NCBI GenBank assembly: GCA_949742505.1 | Contig: CATJPU010000229.1 | Coordinates: 1 to 39,439 of the forward strand | Length of the DNA: 39,439 nucleotides | From: an uncultured Lachnospiraceae bacterium | Lineage (GTDB): Bacteria; Bacillota; Clostridia; Lachnospirales; Lachnospiraceae | Direction of reading: 5' to 3' | In this document: in pieces, positions 16,818 through 26,589 of the stretch | How positions within the stretch are numbered: the first letter of the stretch is position 1 | Layout of the letters: each line of letters opens with the position of its first letter | Notes under the pieces: generated by a model | The model's database searches: none | What the model saw: the letters and a program-made list of their open reading frames with translations, nothing else | What the model was told of the DNA's origin: nothing | Made by a program: the position numbers and the translations under genes

Positions 16818-17131
16818 GGCGCACCTCCTAAAGTTTTCTATCCGTACAGGTGGCGGGAATGAATTTTCAAGAACGCTGTACTAGTTCTAATTATACCCTA
16901 AAATGCAAAATAATAAAGAGTTTCAGACTCAAAAGTCAAAAACTTTATAAAAAAATATATTTTTTAACATTGATAAATGAAAATCCGAACAGATGGGCTG
17001 GCGGACGCGTCCTATAAAGAAGAGGATATTGTGCTATTTTTGAGAAGTATTCTGCAAGTATTTCAAAGCGTTCTATTGTATAATACGGTATAGAAAATGG
17101 ATTATGGGATACAGGGCAGGAGGACGAGAAT
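16818..17131. promoter_or_regulatory. Divergent AT-rich promoter region
   Basis: 314 nt between the ATPase (-) and GH31 (+) starts. It is markedly AT-rich around 16900-16980. A perfect TATAAT lies at 17079-17084, 48 nt before the GH31 start, but I see no convincing -35 at 17 nt. No RNA gene or repeat is seen. Confidence 0.4.
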
Positions 17132-19195
17132 ATGATACGGAAATATGTAATTGGACAGCCGGTTTCTACAGATGCAGTCGTAATGGATATTCCTGAATGC
17201 GGAGAGAAATTTTCGGCAATGGAACTGACAACAGAATCTGACGGCGTCAGATTATGCTGTCAGATGGGAGAGAACGACGTGGTATATGGACTGGGAGAGC
17301 AGGTCCGGGGAATGAATAAACGGGGATTTACTTATATCAGCTATGCGGAGGATGATTCCATTCATACGGAGAACAGGCACTCTTTGTACGGCGCTCATAA
17401 TTTTCTGGTTTTGGGACGCAGGAACCAGGAAAAGGACTTAAATAAAAGACAGTCTTTTGGTATCTTTGTGGATGACCCGGGAAGAGTTTCGTTTGACGTG
17501 GGAGAGACGAAGTACGACCAGCTTGTGATTCAGGCCGGAAGTGATTGTGTGATTTATGTAATTGATGGGGAAGGTCTGAAAGATATTGTGAAACAGTTCC
17601 GGAAACTGATTGGACAAAGTTATCTTCCGCCTAAGTGGGCTTTCGGTTACCAGCAGTCCCGTTGGGGATATCAGAATGAAGGTGATGTGAGAGAAGTTGT
17701 AAATAGACATCATGAACAGGGCGTTCCCTTAGATGCGGTTTATCTGGACATTGATTATATGGAGAATTATAAGGATTTTACAGTAGACAGGGAGAAATTT
17801 CCAGAGTTTGAAGCGTTTACAGAAGAGATGAAGAAGCGGGGCGTGCATCTTGTACCGATTATTGACGCGGGAGTGAAGATTGAAAAGGGTTATTCAATTT
17901 ATGAGGAAGGCGTTCAGAATGATTATTTCTGTAAGGACGAGAATGGAGAGGATTTTGTGGCGGCTGTGTGGCCGGGCAGAGTGCATTTTCCCGACGTATT
18001 GAATCCGGAGGCAAGAGCATGGTTCGGAGGAAAATACCGGATTCTGATGGAACAGGGGATTGACGGTTTCTGGAATGATATGAATGAACCGGCAATTTTC
18101 TATTCAGAGAAGAACCTAGAGAAAGTGATGGACGAGGTGATTGCTCTGAAGGATGAGAATCTTGATATAGATTCTTTTTTCCATATGACAGGTATTGTGA
18201 CGGGACTGTCGAATAATCAGGAGGATTATAAGAGTTTTTACCATAATATGGATGGAGAGAAAAAGCGCCATGATAAGGTCCACAATCTTTTTGGCTTTAA
18301 TATGACGAGAGCTGCTGCGGAGGCATTTGAAAAAATAGCGCCTGATAAGAGAACGCTCCTGTTCTCCCGGTCTTCCTATGTCGGAATGCATCGGTACGGC
18401 GGTATCTGGACCGGAGACAATGAGTCATGGTGGAGTCACATTTTACTGAGTATGCAGCAGATGCCTTCCTTAAATATGTGCGGAATCCTGTATACAGGTT
18501 CGGATATCGGCGGATTCGCAAGTGATACGACGGAAGATCTTCTGATGCGCTGGCTGGAATTTGCTATTTTTACACCGCTGATGCGCAATCATTCCGCAAT
18601 GGGAACCAGAGAACAGGAAATCTACCAGTTTGGGCGTATAGAAGATTTTCGGAATATTATCCGGATGCGATATGGACTGCTTCCGTATATTTACAGCGAG
18701 TATATGAAGGCGGCGCTTACCGGTGAGTTGTATTTCAGACCAGTGTCATTTGACTATCCGGAAGATACTTTCGCGTACCAGGTGGAGGATCAGCTTATGG
18801 TTGGCGGCAGTATTATGATAGCGCCAGTTTACGTGCAGAATGCAAAGGGACGGTATGTATACCTGCCGGAGGAGATGCTGATGGTACGGATGCGTTCGCT
18901 GGAAGACAGGACCAGTGAAATATTGGGAAAAGGTCATCATTACGTGGAAATAGAGCTTAGCGAACTGGTGATATTTGTGAAGAAGAATCATGTACTGCCT
19001 CTTGCTGTGCTGGATAAGGATGTGAAAACGACAGCAGATATGGCAGAAGCGGATATGGAGTGGCTGGGCTTTATCGAAGAGCAGGCAGAGTCTGTGGAAT
19101 ATGTACTATACAATGATGACGGAATATCCAGAGGTTATGTTCCGGAAAAGGACTGGAAGAAGATTATTGTTCAGAAACAAGAGTTAACATGCTGA
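17132..19195 (+). CDS. GH31 family alpha-glucosidase
   Basis: 687 aa, no signal peptide, so cytoplasmic. Known: GH31 retaining enzymes release glucose (or xylose) from alpha-linked oligosaccharides. Seen: N-terminal beta domain (1-150), the PPKWAFGYQQSRWGY box, DAVYLDIDYM, nucleophile Asp316 in FWNDMNEP, acid/base Asp429 in IWTGDNESWW, the GSDIGGF and RNHSA boxes, and C-terminal beta domains. Substrate preference cannot be read here. SD AGGAGG, 8 nt. A terminator follows directly. Glycogen phosphorylase lies 2 kb downstream, so a shared maltodextrin or glycogen role is plausible but they are not one operon (two minus-strand genes lie between). Confidence 0.92.
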   Translation: MIRKYVIGQPVSTDAVVMDIPECGEKFSAMELTTESDGVRLCCQMGENDVVYGLGEQVRGMNKRGFTYISYAEDDSIHTENRHSLYGAHNFLVLGRRNQEKDLNKRQSFGIFVDDPGRVSFDVGETKYDQLVIQAGSDCVIYVIDGEGLKDIVKQFRKLIGQSYLPPKWAFGYQQSRWGYQNEGDVREVVNRHHEQGVPLDAVYLDIDYMENYKDFTVDREKFPEFEAFTEEMKKRGVHLVPIIDAGVKIEKGYSIYEEGVQNDYFCKDENGEDFVAAVWPGRVHFPDVLNPEARAWFGGKYRILMEQGIDGFWNDMNEPAIFYSEKNLEKVMDEVIALKDENLDIDSFFHMTGIVTGLSNNQEDYKSFYHNMDGEKKRHDKVHNLFGFNMTRAAAEAFEKIAPDKRTLLFSRSSYVGMHRYGGIWTGDNESWWSHILLSMQQMPSLNMCGILYTGSDIGGFASDTTEDLLMRWLEFAIFTPLMRNHSAMGTREQEIYQFGRIEDFRNIIRMRYGLLPYIYSEYMKAALTGELYFRPVSFDYPEDTFAYQVEDQLMVGGSIMIAPVYVQNAKGRYVYLPEEMLMVRMRSLEDRTSEILGKGHHYVEIELSELVIFVKKNHVLPLAVLDKDVKTTADMAEADMEWLGFIEEQAESVEYVLYNDDGISRGYVPEKDWKKIIVQKQELTC

Positions 19196-19216
19196 TATTC
19201 AGAGTTATGCCTTGTA

Positions 19217-19255
19217 AAAAAGGAACTGCCGCATGTGGGAGGCAGTTCCTTTTTA
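19217..19255. terminator. Intrinsic terminator after GH31
   Basis: AAAAAGGAACTGCC (19217-19230) and GGCAGTTCCTTTTT (19241-19254) form a 14-bp stem over a 10-nt loop. The A-tract and T-tract make it bidirectional, serving also the convergent VanZ gene. Confidence 0.9.
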
Positions 19256-19297
19256 AATGCTCCATTTTACCGGTAAACGTCCTGTTGCAGTACCGTA

Positions 19298-19960
19298 TCA
19301 ATCCCAGGGTTCTCTGGAATGCTGTACTCTGCGCCGCTGGGACGAATATTCCGCTTCATGGCGCCTGCGTCCTGCAATCTCTTCATGGCGTCTGCGTTCT
19401 GCCATTTCTTCGCGTCGTCTGCGGCTTGCCATCTCTTCTCTCCTTTTGGCCCGTCTTTCCATGCGCTTTGCGATGCGGAAAGGGGTTAAGAAAGTCCAGC
19501 AGATGATCCGGACGGTGATAATGCCGGCGAATACACCGATACTGTCAATCATAACGTCCTTTTTTGAAGGTCCGCGCCCGGCGACAAAGGACTGGTGGTA
19601 TTCGTCCCCGGCGGCAAAGCCCACACAGATGAAACCGGCAACCAGCATCAGCGGGAATCCCCGCAGACCGTATACATAGAACGGAAAGGAAACAGCGACA
19701 GCCAGACAAAAATATTCCGTCATATGCGCAAGCTTGCGCACAGGATATTCAATTCGTGCCGCATAATAGCTAATCTGCTCTTCGTCAAGACCCACGTCCA
19801 GCGCCCGGTCCCCAATCTCTACAATCTTACAGCTGACAGTATAACTTAAGTTTCCGGAAATATCGCCGCTCTGCGCGGAAAAACTATAAATGATATACAT
19901 CATAAACAATGCCGGCAGAAAAGAAAGCGGTTTCAGGAAAAATAATATTACTTTCTTCAT
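19298..19960 (-). CDS. VanZ-like membrane protein with Arg-rich repeat tail
   Basis: 220 aa from ATG 19960 (SD AAGGGGAG, 8 nt); an in-frame ATG two codons upstream is too close to the SD. Seen: several membrane segments and the VanZ signature boxes RKLAHMTEYF and DEYHQSFVAGRGPSKKDVMID. Known: VanZ-family proteins are linked to low-level teicoplanin or lipoglycopeptide resistance in some species, otherwise of unclear function. The last 55 residues are unusual: basic, predicted cytoplasmic, with 9-residue repeats of the type REEMA-x-RRR repeated three times and a degenerate fourth. Confidence 0.88.
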   Translation of the reverse strand: MKKVILFFLKPLSFLPALFMMYIIYSFSAQSGDISGNLSYTVSCKIVEIGDRALDVGLDEEQISYYAARIEYPVRKLAHMTEYFCLAVAVSFPFYVYGLRGFPLMLVAGFICVGFAAGDEYHQSFVAGRGPSKKDVMIDSIGVFAGIITVRIICWTFLTPFRIAKRMERRAKRREEMASRRRREEMAERRRHEEIAGRRRHEAEYSSQRRRVQHSREPWD

Positions 19961-20040
19961 AATCATAACTCCCCTTATTTGTTAATAGTAATTAATATGC
20001 CACATTTTTCCGGCTTTGTAAAGTATTCTGCAAATTACGA

Positions 20041-20973
20041 TTACATTGGTAAAACAGGGGGCTCCTTATGCAAAAGGCGGTATTTTCTTGGGGTAATTCC
20101 ATACTGCCGTTTGAATATCCGAATGAAATAAGAATGATTTTCAAAGCCTACATGTTCAGATATCTCAAGGACGGTAAGGTCTGTGCTGCGCAGAAGTTCT
20201 CCGGCCTTTTCCAGACGATAGTGGTTTAAGTATTCCACAAAGGTGGAGCTTGTAAAGGCTTTAAAAAATTTCATAAAATAGGACGCGCTGTAACCGCAGA
20301 AAGAGGCCGCTTCCTGGAGGGTCAGGGAATTCATGTAATTCGCGTTGATAAAATGAAGCAGAGACTTCATTTTCTGTATCTGGGCAAGTTGGGAGAGAGC
20401 GCCGTTATTGGAGTCTGTACTTTTGCGAAAAGGTTCAAGGAAGCCGAATATGGCGAATAACCGGGCTTTGATAAAAAGTTCTTTTCCCTGCACCAGCCCG
20501 GTTGGGCATTCGGGACTTTCCAGCTTCAGAAGCTCTTCGAGGCTTTGACGAATGAAGAAATAGTTTGTGTGTTCGGAAAAAAGCCGTAAGGGAAGTACGG
20601 CGGCGCCTTCCAGATAAGGTTTTAAGTATTTGCGAAAACAGGTATCAGAAGGTGAATCATGACCAAGAAGCAGCAAGTCAAATACGAAAGTATAGTATTC
20701 AGCGCTGCAGTCTTCGTCCCGGTCGATGGAGTGGAGCTGATTGGGGAGAATCAGAATAATATTGCCAGCCAGCGCGCGGACAGGGGTTCCATTTACCGAT
20801 ATCATACAGGAACCGTTTAAAATATAGGTAATCTCCATCTCATTATGCCAGTGAAGCGGGTAAGAGTGCATAATGTCAGGGATTAATGAGCGATAGACAG
20901 CATAGGGAAATTCGGTACTTCCATGTTGTTTGTTTTCGTATCTGGTGCTGGTATGGCCGGAGGATAATTTCAT
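20041..20973 (-). CDS. AraC-family regulator with N-terminal cupin
   Basis: 310 aa from ATG 20973, preceded by AAAGGA. The reading frame stays open a further 71 codons upstream, but that stretch is AT-rich, lacks a good SD and looks like promoter DNA, so I exclude it. Seen: cupin-type sensor domain (HWHNEMEITYI...HSIDRDED) and two helix-turn-helix motifs at the C-terminus (LTLQEAASFCGYSASYFMKFF and LTVLEISEHVGFENHSYFIRIF). Known: such regulators usually sense sugars or related metabolites. It is divergent from glycogen phosphorylase, so that gene is the obvious candidate target (inferred). Confidence 0.9.
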   Translation of the reverse strand: MKLSSGHTSTRYENKQHGSTEFPYAVYRSLIPDIMHSYPLHWHNEMEITYILNGSCMISVNGTPVRALAGNIILILPNQLHSIDRDEDCSAEYYTFVFDLLLLGHDSPSDTCFRKYLKPYLEGAAVLPLRLFSEHTNYFFIRQSLEELLKLESPECPTGLVQGKELFIKARLFAIFGFLEPFRKSTDSNNGALSQLAQIQKMKSLLHFINANYMNSLTLQEAASFCGYSASYFMKFFKAFTSSTFVEYLNHYRLEKAGELLRSTDLTVLEISEHVGFENHSYFIRIFKRQYGITPRKYRLLHKEPPVLPM

Positions 20974-21276
20974 GTTGAGAAGATTCCTTTCTTCTGCGGC
21001 GTGTGCCGGGTCATTAACTTCACAAAAGGCGTGAGCGGATTTTGTTACTGTTTGCAGACTTGCCTTTGAATTGTTATTTTCCGCATGTTTTTTTGTAAAT
21101 TTTGTATATAGATAAATGGTAAGTGTTTGTGATAGGATTGTACAATAAAACGAGGTTATAGTGCAAGACGAAAGGGATAATCTCATGTAAAATAAGAATA
21201 GTTTATACAGTGTTCCTCCTGCATTCCGCGCCGGGCAGGAGGGAGGAAGACTGTGAGGAGGAGAAAGGAGTTTGTT
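20974..21276. promoter_or_regulatory. Divergent regulatory region, AraC regulator / glycogen phosphorylase
   Basis: 303 nt. AT-rich around 21060-21160. An 8-bp perfect hairpin, CCTCCTGC (21215-21222) with GCAGGAGG (21235-21242) over a 12-nt loop, lies in the leader of the phosphorylase, 34 nt before its start. I see no clear sigma-A promoter pair. The AraC operator is presumably here. Confidence 0.45.
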
Positions 21277-23535
21277 ATGAAGATAGAAGAGATGTTGGTA
21301 TCGCGGCTTGGGAAGGCTGTGAAGGATTGCAGCAATGAGGAATTGTATGGGGCTTTGATGGAGATTGTGCAGGAGATGGCACAGAAGAAGGCAGGCATTG
21401 AGGGAAAGAAGAAGATTTATTATGTGTCTGCAGAATTTCTGATTGGAAAGCTGCTATCTAATAATATGATTAATCTTGGCATTTACAAAGAGGTTAAGGA
21501 TCTTCTGGCGGAGAACGGGAAGGATATCTGTGAGATTGAAGAGCTGGAGGCGGAGCCTTCGCTTGGTAATGGAGGACTGGGAAGGCTTGCGGCATGTTTT
21601 CTGGATTCGATTGCTACCCTCGGATACTGCGGAGAAGGGATCGGCCTGAATTATCATCTGGGGCTGTTCAAACAGGAATTTGAAGATAATCTGCAGAAGG
21701 AGATGAAGAATCCCTGGATTCAGTCGAAATCCTGGCTTAAGAAGACGAATGTGTCCTATCCGGTTCAGTTTGGGAAGCTTACGCTTCAGTCCCGGATGTA
21801 TGAGATTGCTGTGACTGGTTATGAGAACCGCACGAATAAACTGCGGCTTTTTGATGTGGATTCTGTAGATGAGGGAATTGTTACGGACGGCATTAATTTT
21901 GATAAAGAGGATATTGCAAAGAACATTACGCTGTTCCTGTATCCAGATGACAGTGATGAGGCCGGAAGGAAGCTTCGCATTTATCAGCAGTATTTTATGG
22001 TGAGCAATGGGGCGCAGCTGATTCTGGATGAGTGCGCGGCGAAGGGTAGTAATTTGTATGACCTGAATGAGTATGCGGTTATTCAGATTAACGATACTCA
22101 TCCGACGATGATTATACCAGAACTGATTCGTCTTCTGATGGAACGCGGACTAACCATGGATGCGGCGATTGAAGTGGTGAAGAAGACCTGTGCATATACG
22201 AATCACACGATTCTGGCGGAGGCGCTGGAAAAATGGCCGATTCATTACTTAAAGGAAGTGGTTCCGCAGCTTGTTCCGATTATTGAGATTTTGGACGACA
22301 GGATTCGGAGAAGATATGCGGATGAGAGCGTTGCCATCATAGACAGGAATGATTTGGTTCATATGGCCCATATTGATATTCATTACGGATGCAGTGTTAA
22401 TGGCGTTGCTTACCTTCATACGGAAATACTAAAAGACTCTGAGCTGCATAATTTTTATAAGATTTATCCTGAGAAGTTTAATAACAAGACCAATGGTATT
22501 ACTTTCCGCAGATGGCTTCTGTATTGCAACCCGGCGCTTACAGAGGGACTTACCGGATGGATTGGCGAAGGATTTCGTAAAGACGCTATGGAGCTTAAGA
22601 AACTGGAGGAATTTGCGGATAAGACAGAGGTGCTGGATGCGCTGCTTAAGATTAAGCACGACAATAAAGTTCTTCTGAAAGAGTATTTGAAAGAGACGCA
22701 GGGGCTTGAGCTGAACGAGAATTCCATTTTCGATATTCAGGTAAAACGTCTGCATGAGTATAAGAGGCAGCAGTTAAACGCACTGTATGTGATTTACAAA
22801 TATCTTCAGATTAAGAAGGGAGAACGTCCGGAAACTCCGATTACAGTGATTTTCGGAGCAAAGGCAGCGCCGGCATATACCATTGCGAAGGATATCATTC
22901 ACTTGATTCTCTGTCTGCAGGAGCTGATTAATAATGACCCGGAGGTAAGTCCGTACTTAAATGTCGTTATGGTAGAGAACTATAATGTAACGCTGGCGGA
23001 GAAGCTGATTCCGGCATGTGATATTTCCGAGCAGATTTCCCTTGCGTCCAAGGAGGCAAGCGGTACCGGCAATATGAAGTTCATGTTGAACGGAGCGGTA
23101 ACCCTTGGAACGGAGGATGGAGCTAATGTGGAGATTCACCAGTTTGTGGGAGACGATAATATCTATATTTTCGGTGCGTCCAGCGATGAGGTTATCGCGC
23201 ATTATGAAAAGGCGGACTATGTATCGGCGGATTACTATAAAGAAAATCCGATCATTAAGGAGACGGTGGACTTTATCGACGGGCCGGAACTTCAGAAGCT
23301 TGGAAGCTTAGAGCATCTGACAAGGTTAAAGAATGAGCTGCTGAATAAAGACTGGTTTATGACATTCCTTGATTTGGATGATTATATTGAGAAGAAAGAA
23401 CAGGCCCTTAAGGATTACCAGGACAGAGAAGCCTGGGCGAAGAAGATGTTGTATAACATCAGTAATGCCGGCTTCTTCTCCTCTGACCGGACGATAGAAG
23501 AGTATAACAAAGATATCTGGAAATGTGAGAAATAG
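21277..23535 (+). CDS. glgP: Glycogen/maltodextrin phosphorylase (GT35)
   Basis: 752 aa from ATG 21277, 6 nt after AAAGGAG. An in-frame GTG at 21253 precedes that SD and is rejected. Known: PLP-dependent phosphorolysis of alpha-1,4-glucans to glucose-1-phosphate, cytoplasmic. Seen: [34 protein letters not shown], and the PLP-binding [14 protein letters not shown] with Lys601, plus GTEDGANVE. Length fits the compact bacterial type. Divergent from an AraC regulator; a terminator follows. Whether it prefers glycogen or maltodextrin cannot be decided by eye. Confidence 0.95.
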   Translation: MKIEEMLVSRLGKAVKDCSNEELYGALMEIVQEMAQKKAGIEGKKKIYYVSAEFLIGKLLSNNMINLGIYKEVKDLLAENGKDICEIEELEAEPSLGNGGLGRLAACFLDSIATLGYCGEGIGLNYHLGLFKQEFEDNLQKEMKNPWIQSKSWLKKTNVSYPVQFGKLTLQSRMYEIAVTGYENRTNKLRLFDVDSVDEGIVTDGINFDKEDIAKNITLFLYPDDSDEAGRKLRIYQQYFMVSNGAQLILDECAAKGSNLYDLNEYAVIQINDTHPTMIIPELIRLLMERGLTMDAAIEVVKKTCAYTNHTILAEALEKWPIHYLKEVVPQLVPIIEILDDRIRRRYADESVAIIDRNDLVHMAHIDIHYGCSVNGVAYLHTEILKDSELHNFYKIYPEKFNNKTNGITFRRWLLYCNPALTEGLTGWIGEGFRKDAMELKKLEEFADKTEVLDALLKIKHDNKVLLKEYLKETQGLELNENSIFDIQVKRLHEYKRQQLNALYVIYKYLQIKKGERPETPITVIFGAKAAPAYTIAKDIIHLILCLQELINNDPEVSPYLNVVMVENYNVTLAEKLIPACDISEQISLASKEASGTGNMKFMLNGAVTLGTEDGANVEIHQFVGDDNIYIFGASSDEVIAHYEKADYVSADYYKENPIIKETVDFIDGPELQKLGSLEHLTRLKNELLNKDWFMTFLDLDDYIEKKEQALKDYQDREAWAKKMLYNISNAGFFSSDRTIEEYNKDIWKCEK

Positions 23536-23549
23536 AATATGTGAATTGG

Positions 23550-23580
23550 AAAACTGCCGACGTCATAGTCGGCGGTTTTT
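23550..23580. terminator. Bidirectional terminator between glgP and the MFS gene
   Basis: AAAACTGCCGAC (23550-23561) pairs with GTCGGCGGTTTT (23568-23579, one G-U) over a 6-nt loop, with A- and T-tracts on the two sides. It lies between convergent genes. Confidence 0.88.
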
Positions 23581-23614
23581 ATTATAATTAGGAAACTTCT
23601 TTCCCTATATTTCT

Positions 23615-24805
23615 TTATTTAGATATAGAAATTGCAAGATCCGGCGTTACTTTATTAAATACTGTATTCAAAATCCCGACAATGAGCAACAATCCGCAGC
23701 AGGTATAGAATGCAGTCCCGGCGCCGGGACAGACCCGTTCTGCAAGGCCTGTGACAAATGGGGTGCTGGAAGCGCCTAAGTTACATCCTACCAGTACCAT
23801 GGAAGTGGCGGCATGAACCAGCCCTACCGGAAGATGCGAAGGAACTCCGTTGAATACGGAGGTAATAGCGGCGGTGTGGGCCAGTCCGCTGATTACTGCG
23901 CCGATGCCGAGAACAGGAAGCGTTCGGGCCTGGGCCATGGTAAGGAGCCCTGCGCAGCAGGCAAGTATGCTGTATAGAAACAGGCGCTCATGAGCGAGGG
24001 AGACAAGACGTCTGTAGAGGATTCCTGAGATAATGCCAACCATCAGAAAGACGCCGAGGACAGTACTTGCCTGTGATTCATCAGCATAGCCTTTTTCTAG
24101 AACAAGAAGAGGGAGGCGTAAGGAGATGGAGGAACTGGTGCAGATGAGAGTTCCGGCGGACACCGCATAGAACAGAGTCATCAGGACGCGGCGTCTGCTA
24201 AATGCGGCGGGAGCGGCAGTGCGTGACGGAATATGGGCAGGGGCTGTCTGGTTCCTGCCTGTTTTATACGGAACAAAGGCCAGATAGAGAACCAGAATGA
24301 CAAAACCAAAAGCATAGATGGCAAAGGGCCGGGTCCAGTGGATGAGAAGCAGTCTTCCGGCGATAAAAGTCAGGACTGCATTGCCCAGGGTCTCTGCGGA
24401 GCCCCGGTATCCAAGCAGAGCAGTCCGCTCAGTTCCGGTAAATCGTTCGCTAATCATGCTGACCGCTTTGGAATTAATCATACCGATTCCAAGCCCCAGC
24501 AGGATTCTGGAAATGAATACAAAGGTATAATTCTGGGTAAACATCGGAGCAACGCCGCTGAAAGATAACAGCAGGAGTCCGCCGGTAATCATAAGGCGTT
24601 CGTTTATATGTCTGGCAAGCCATGTATTTACCAGAATCATAATCATGATAGCAAAGGAAGGTATGGAAATCAGAATATCCACCTGACTTGGAGAGTAGCT
24701 GCTGTAATATTCAAACATAGACGGAAGGATTGCGGCAATAGAATAGGTAGATACCAACATGAGCGACAGTGATAAAATAGCAAGTTTCTCGGTAGTGTTT
24801 CTCAT
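23615..24805 (-). CDS. MFS transporter
   Basis: 396 aa membrane protein with about 12 hydrophobic segments. The motif ARHINERLMITGG between segments 2 and 3 matches the major facilitator motif A position; FISRILLGLGIGMINS fits segment 4. Substrate unknown; drug or sugar efflux is possible. The start is not certain: an AAAGGA lies 16 nt upstream of ATG 24805, longer than usual, and no closer SD is seen. No partner genes. Confidence 0.88.
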   Translation of the reverse strand: MRNTTEKLAILSLSLMLVSTYSIAAILPSMFEYYSSYSPSQVDILISIPSFAIMIMILVNTWLARHINERLMITGGLLLLSFSGVAPMFTQNYTFVFISRILLGLGIGMINSKAVSMISERFTGTERTALLGYRGSAETLGNAVLTFIAGRLLLIHWTRPFAIYAFGFVILVLYLAFVPYKTGRNQTAPAHIPSRTAAPAAFSRRRVLMTLFYAVSAGTLICTSSSISLRLPLLVLEKGYADESQASTVLGVFLMVGIISGILYRRLVSLAHERLFLYSILACCAGLLTMAQARTLPVLGIGAVISGLAHTAAITSVFNGVPSHLPVGLVHAATSMVLVGCNLGASSTPFVTGLAERVCPGAGTAFYTCCGLLLIVGILNTVFNKVTPDLAISISK

Positions 24806-24938
24806 ACTTTTTATAGTTCATTCCTTTCAAATATATAATCTAATCTGCAAATGAATCCATATGATAACAGAGCGGCGTGGAAAGGCCGGATAAATGGATT
24901 CGCTTTTTCTAATGGACGCGCTTTTGTCATGGGCGTAT

Positions 24939-25033
24939 GCCCTCCGGGCATCCCATTATGGCCATTCGGCTGTTTCACAAGGTATACCCTCCGGGCATCC
25001 CTAATGGCCATGCGGCCGTTTCACAAGGTATAT
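24939..25033. repeat. Tandem pair of about 47-bp repeats (copies A and B of a dispersed element)
   Basis: Copy A (24939-24986) and copy B (24987-25033) share CCCTCCGGGCATCCC, ATGGCCAT, CGG and GTTTCACAAGGTATA. Copy A begins with ATGCCC-TCC-GGGCAT, a small perfect hairpin. A diverged third copy lies at 29070-29117. The rest of the 24806-25167 gap holds no gene I can support: small ORFs here are translations of the repeat. Confidence 0.82.
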
Positions 25034-25167
25034 ATTTGTACATGATACTTGATGGAGCGGTGATTGTCAATCTGCCCATGGATTTTGCTGGAAAAAATGC
25101 GCAAACAGGAGTATACTACATACAAAATCGGTGATTGATAAGAGCTGAAGAAAAGAAAGGCGGGCAT

Positions 25168-26589
25168 ATGAAGGTGAAAGAGAAAAAAGAGGTGAAGGTT
25201 ATTCATGCAGTGATTGTATTTGCGATTCTAATTACAGCGATGTCATGCAGTATTATCCTGTTTGACTCGGGCGTGCATATATCAATGTTTATCGGCGTAT
25301 GCGCGGCGGCTGTGATGGCGCTGCATCTTGGATTTGACTGGAAGTTTATTGAGCAGTCTATGGTAGAGGGAATTATGAACGCTATGTCTTCGCTGATCAT
25401 TCTGATTGTGGTAGGTATACTGGTTGGCGTGTGGATACTAAGCGGCGTGGTGCCCAGTATGATTTATTATGGAATGAAGCTGCTGTCTCCGTCGGTATTT
25501 CTGATGGCGGCTGTTCTGATTTGCTCGATTACTTCGCTGGCGACAGGGACTTCGTGGGGAACGGTAGGAACCATGGGACTGGCGCTGATTGGAATTGCAA
25601 TCGGTCTTGGAATTCCGGCTCCGTTAGCAGCCGGAGCGATTATTTCCGGCGCGTATTTTGGTGATAAGATGTCTCCGCTTTCCGATACAACCAATCTGGC
25701 GCCGGCGATGGCGGGAACAGATGTATTTACACATGTGAAATTTATGGTATTCCCTACAGGACTTGCCTATGTAATAACTTTGATTATTTTCGGCGTGATG
25801 GGAATACGGTACGGCGCCGGCGGAGGGATGAATCTGAATGCTGTTCAGGAGATGAGCGAAGGAATAACGGGACTTTTCCGGGTCAGCCCGTTGCTTTTGC
25901 TTCCTCCGGTTATTGTGATTCTGGCGGTCGCGAAGAAGGTTCCCGCAATTCCGGGAATCACGATTGGGATTTTTGCAGGCGTAATCATGGGATTCATGTT
26001 CCAGAAGGGAATTACTTATGGGGATGTTATGACTGCCGGCATGGAGGGGTATACCTGTGAGTCCGGAATTGAATCCCTGGACAGCCTTCTGAGTACGGGA
26101 GGGATTGAGAATATGATGTTTTCCATATCCCTGACGATGATTGCCATGATGTTTGGAGGAATTATGGAGAAGACCGGTATGCTGGCGGCGGTTGTGGAGA
26201 AGATTATCCGTATCGCAAGGAAACCGGCCCAGCTAGTTATTACAACGGAATTTACCTGTTTGCTGAGTAATGTTGTAATGCCGGAGCAGTATATCTCCAT
26301 TGTGATTCCGGGAAGAATGTATGCGGATACTTACCGGGAAATGGGGCTTCACCCGAAGACTCTTTCCAACGCGTTAGAGAGCTCCGGAACCATTACCTCT
26401 GTGCTTGTTCCCTGGAATACCTGCGCGGTGTATGTGACAGGCGTTCTTGGAGTCACTACGGCGCAGTATCTGCCTTACTGCTATTTTAATCTGATTATGC
26501 CCTTTGTGACAATTCTGCTGGCATTTGCCGGAATCACTGTTGCAAGGGCGGACGGGACGAGGTTCAGAGAGAAGACAGACGCGGAATAA
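25168..26589 (+). CDS. nhaC: NhaC-family Na+/H+ antiporter
   Basis: 473 aa from ATG 25168, 7 nt after AAAGG; an in-frame TTG at 25135 has no SD. Multi-pass membrane protein. Seen: the family signature SGAYFGDKMSPLSDTTNLAPA and GTSWGTVGTMG upstream of it, with about 11 hydrophobic segments. Known: NhaC proteins exchange Na+ for H+; some relatives exchange organic acids such as malate/lactate, so substrate is not secure. Its 3' end overlaps the convergent HAD gene by 26 bp, so the two transcripts are antisense there. Confidence 0.9.
   Translation: MKVKEKKEVKVIHAVIVFAILITAMSCSIILFDSGVHISMFIGVCAAAVMALHLGFDWKFIEQSMVEGIMNAMSSLIILIVVGILVGVWILSGVVPSMIYYGMKLLSPSVFLMAAVLICSITSLATGTSWGTVGTMGLALIGIAIGLGIPAPLAAGAIISGAYFGDKMSPLSDTTNLAPAMAGTDVFTHVKFMVFPTGLAYVITLIIFGVMGIRYGAGGGMNLNAVQEMSEGITGLFRVSPLLLLPPVIVILAVAKKVPAIPGITIGIFAGVIMGFMFQKGITYGDVMTAGMEGYTCESGIESLDSLLSTGGIENMMFSISLTMIAMMFGGIMEKTGMLAAVVEKIIRIARKPAQLVITTEFTCLLSNVVMPEQYISIVIPGRMYADTYREMGLHPKTLSNALESSGTITSVLVPWNTCAVYVTGVLGVTTAQYLPYCYFNLIMPFVTILLAFAGITVARADGTRFREKTDAE

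Noticed and set aside
20974..21186. N-terminal extension of the AraC regulator by 71 codons.
   Set aside because: AT-rich, no ribosome binding site, low-complexity translation; ATG 20973 has an AAAGGA and begins just before the cupin domain.
24939..25033. CRISPR array.
   Set aside because: Only two tandem units, with no unique spacers between them and no cas genes in the window.
24811..25134. Small ORFs on both strands in the gap upstream of nhaC.
   Set aside because: They are translations of the tandem repeat, with no SD and no recognisable protein features.
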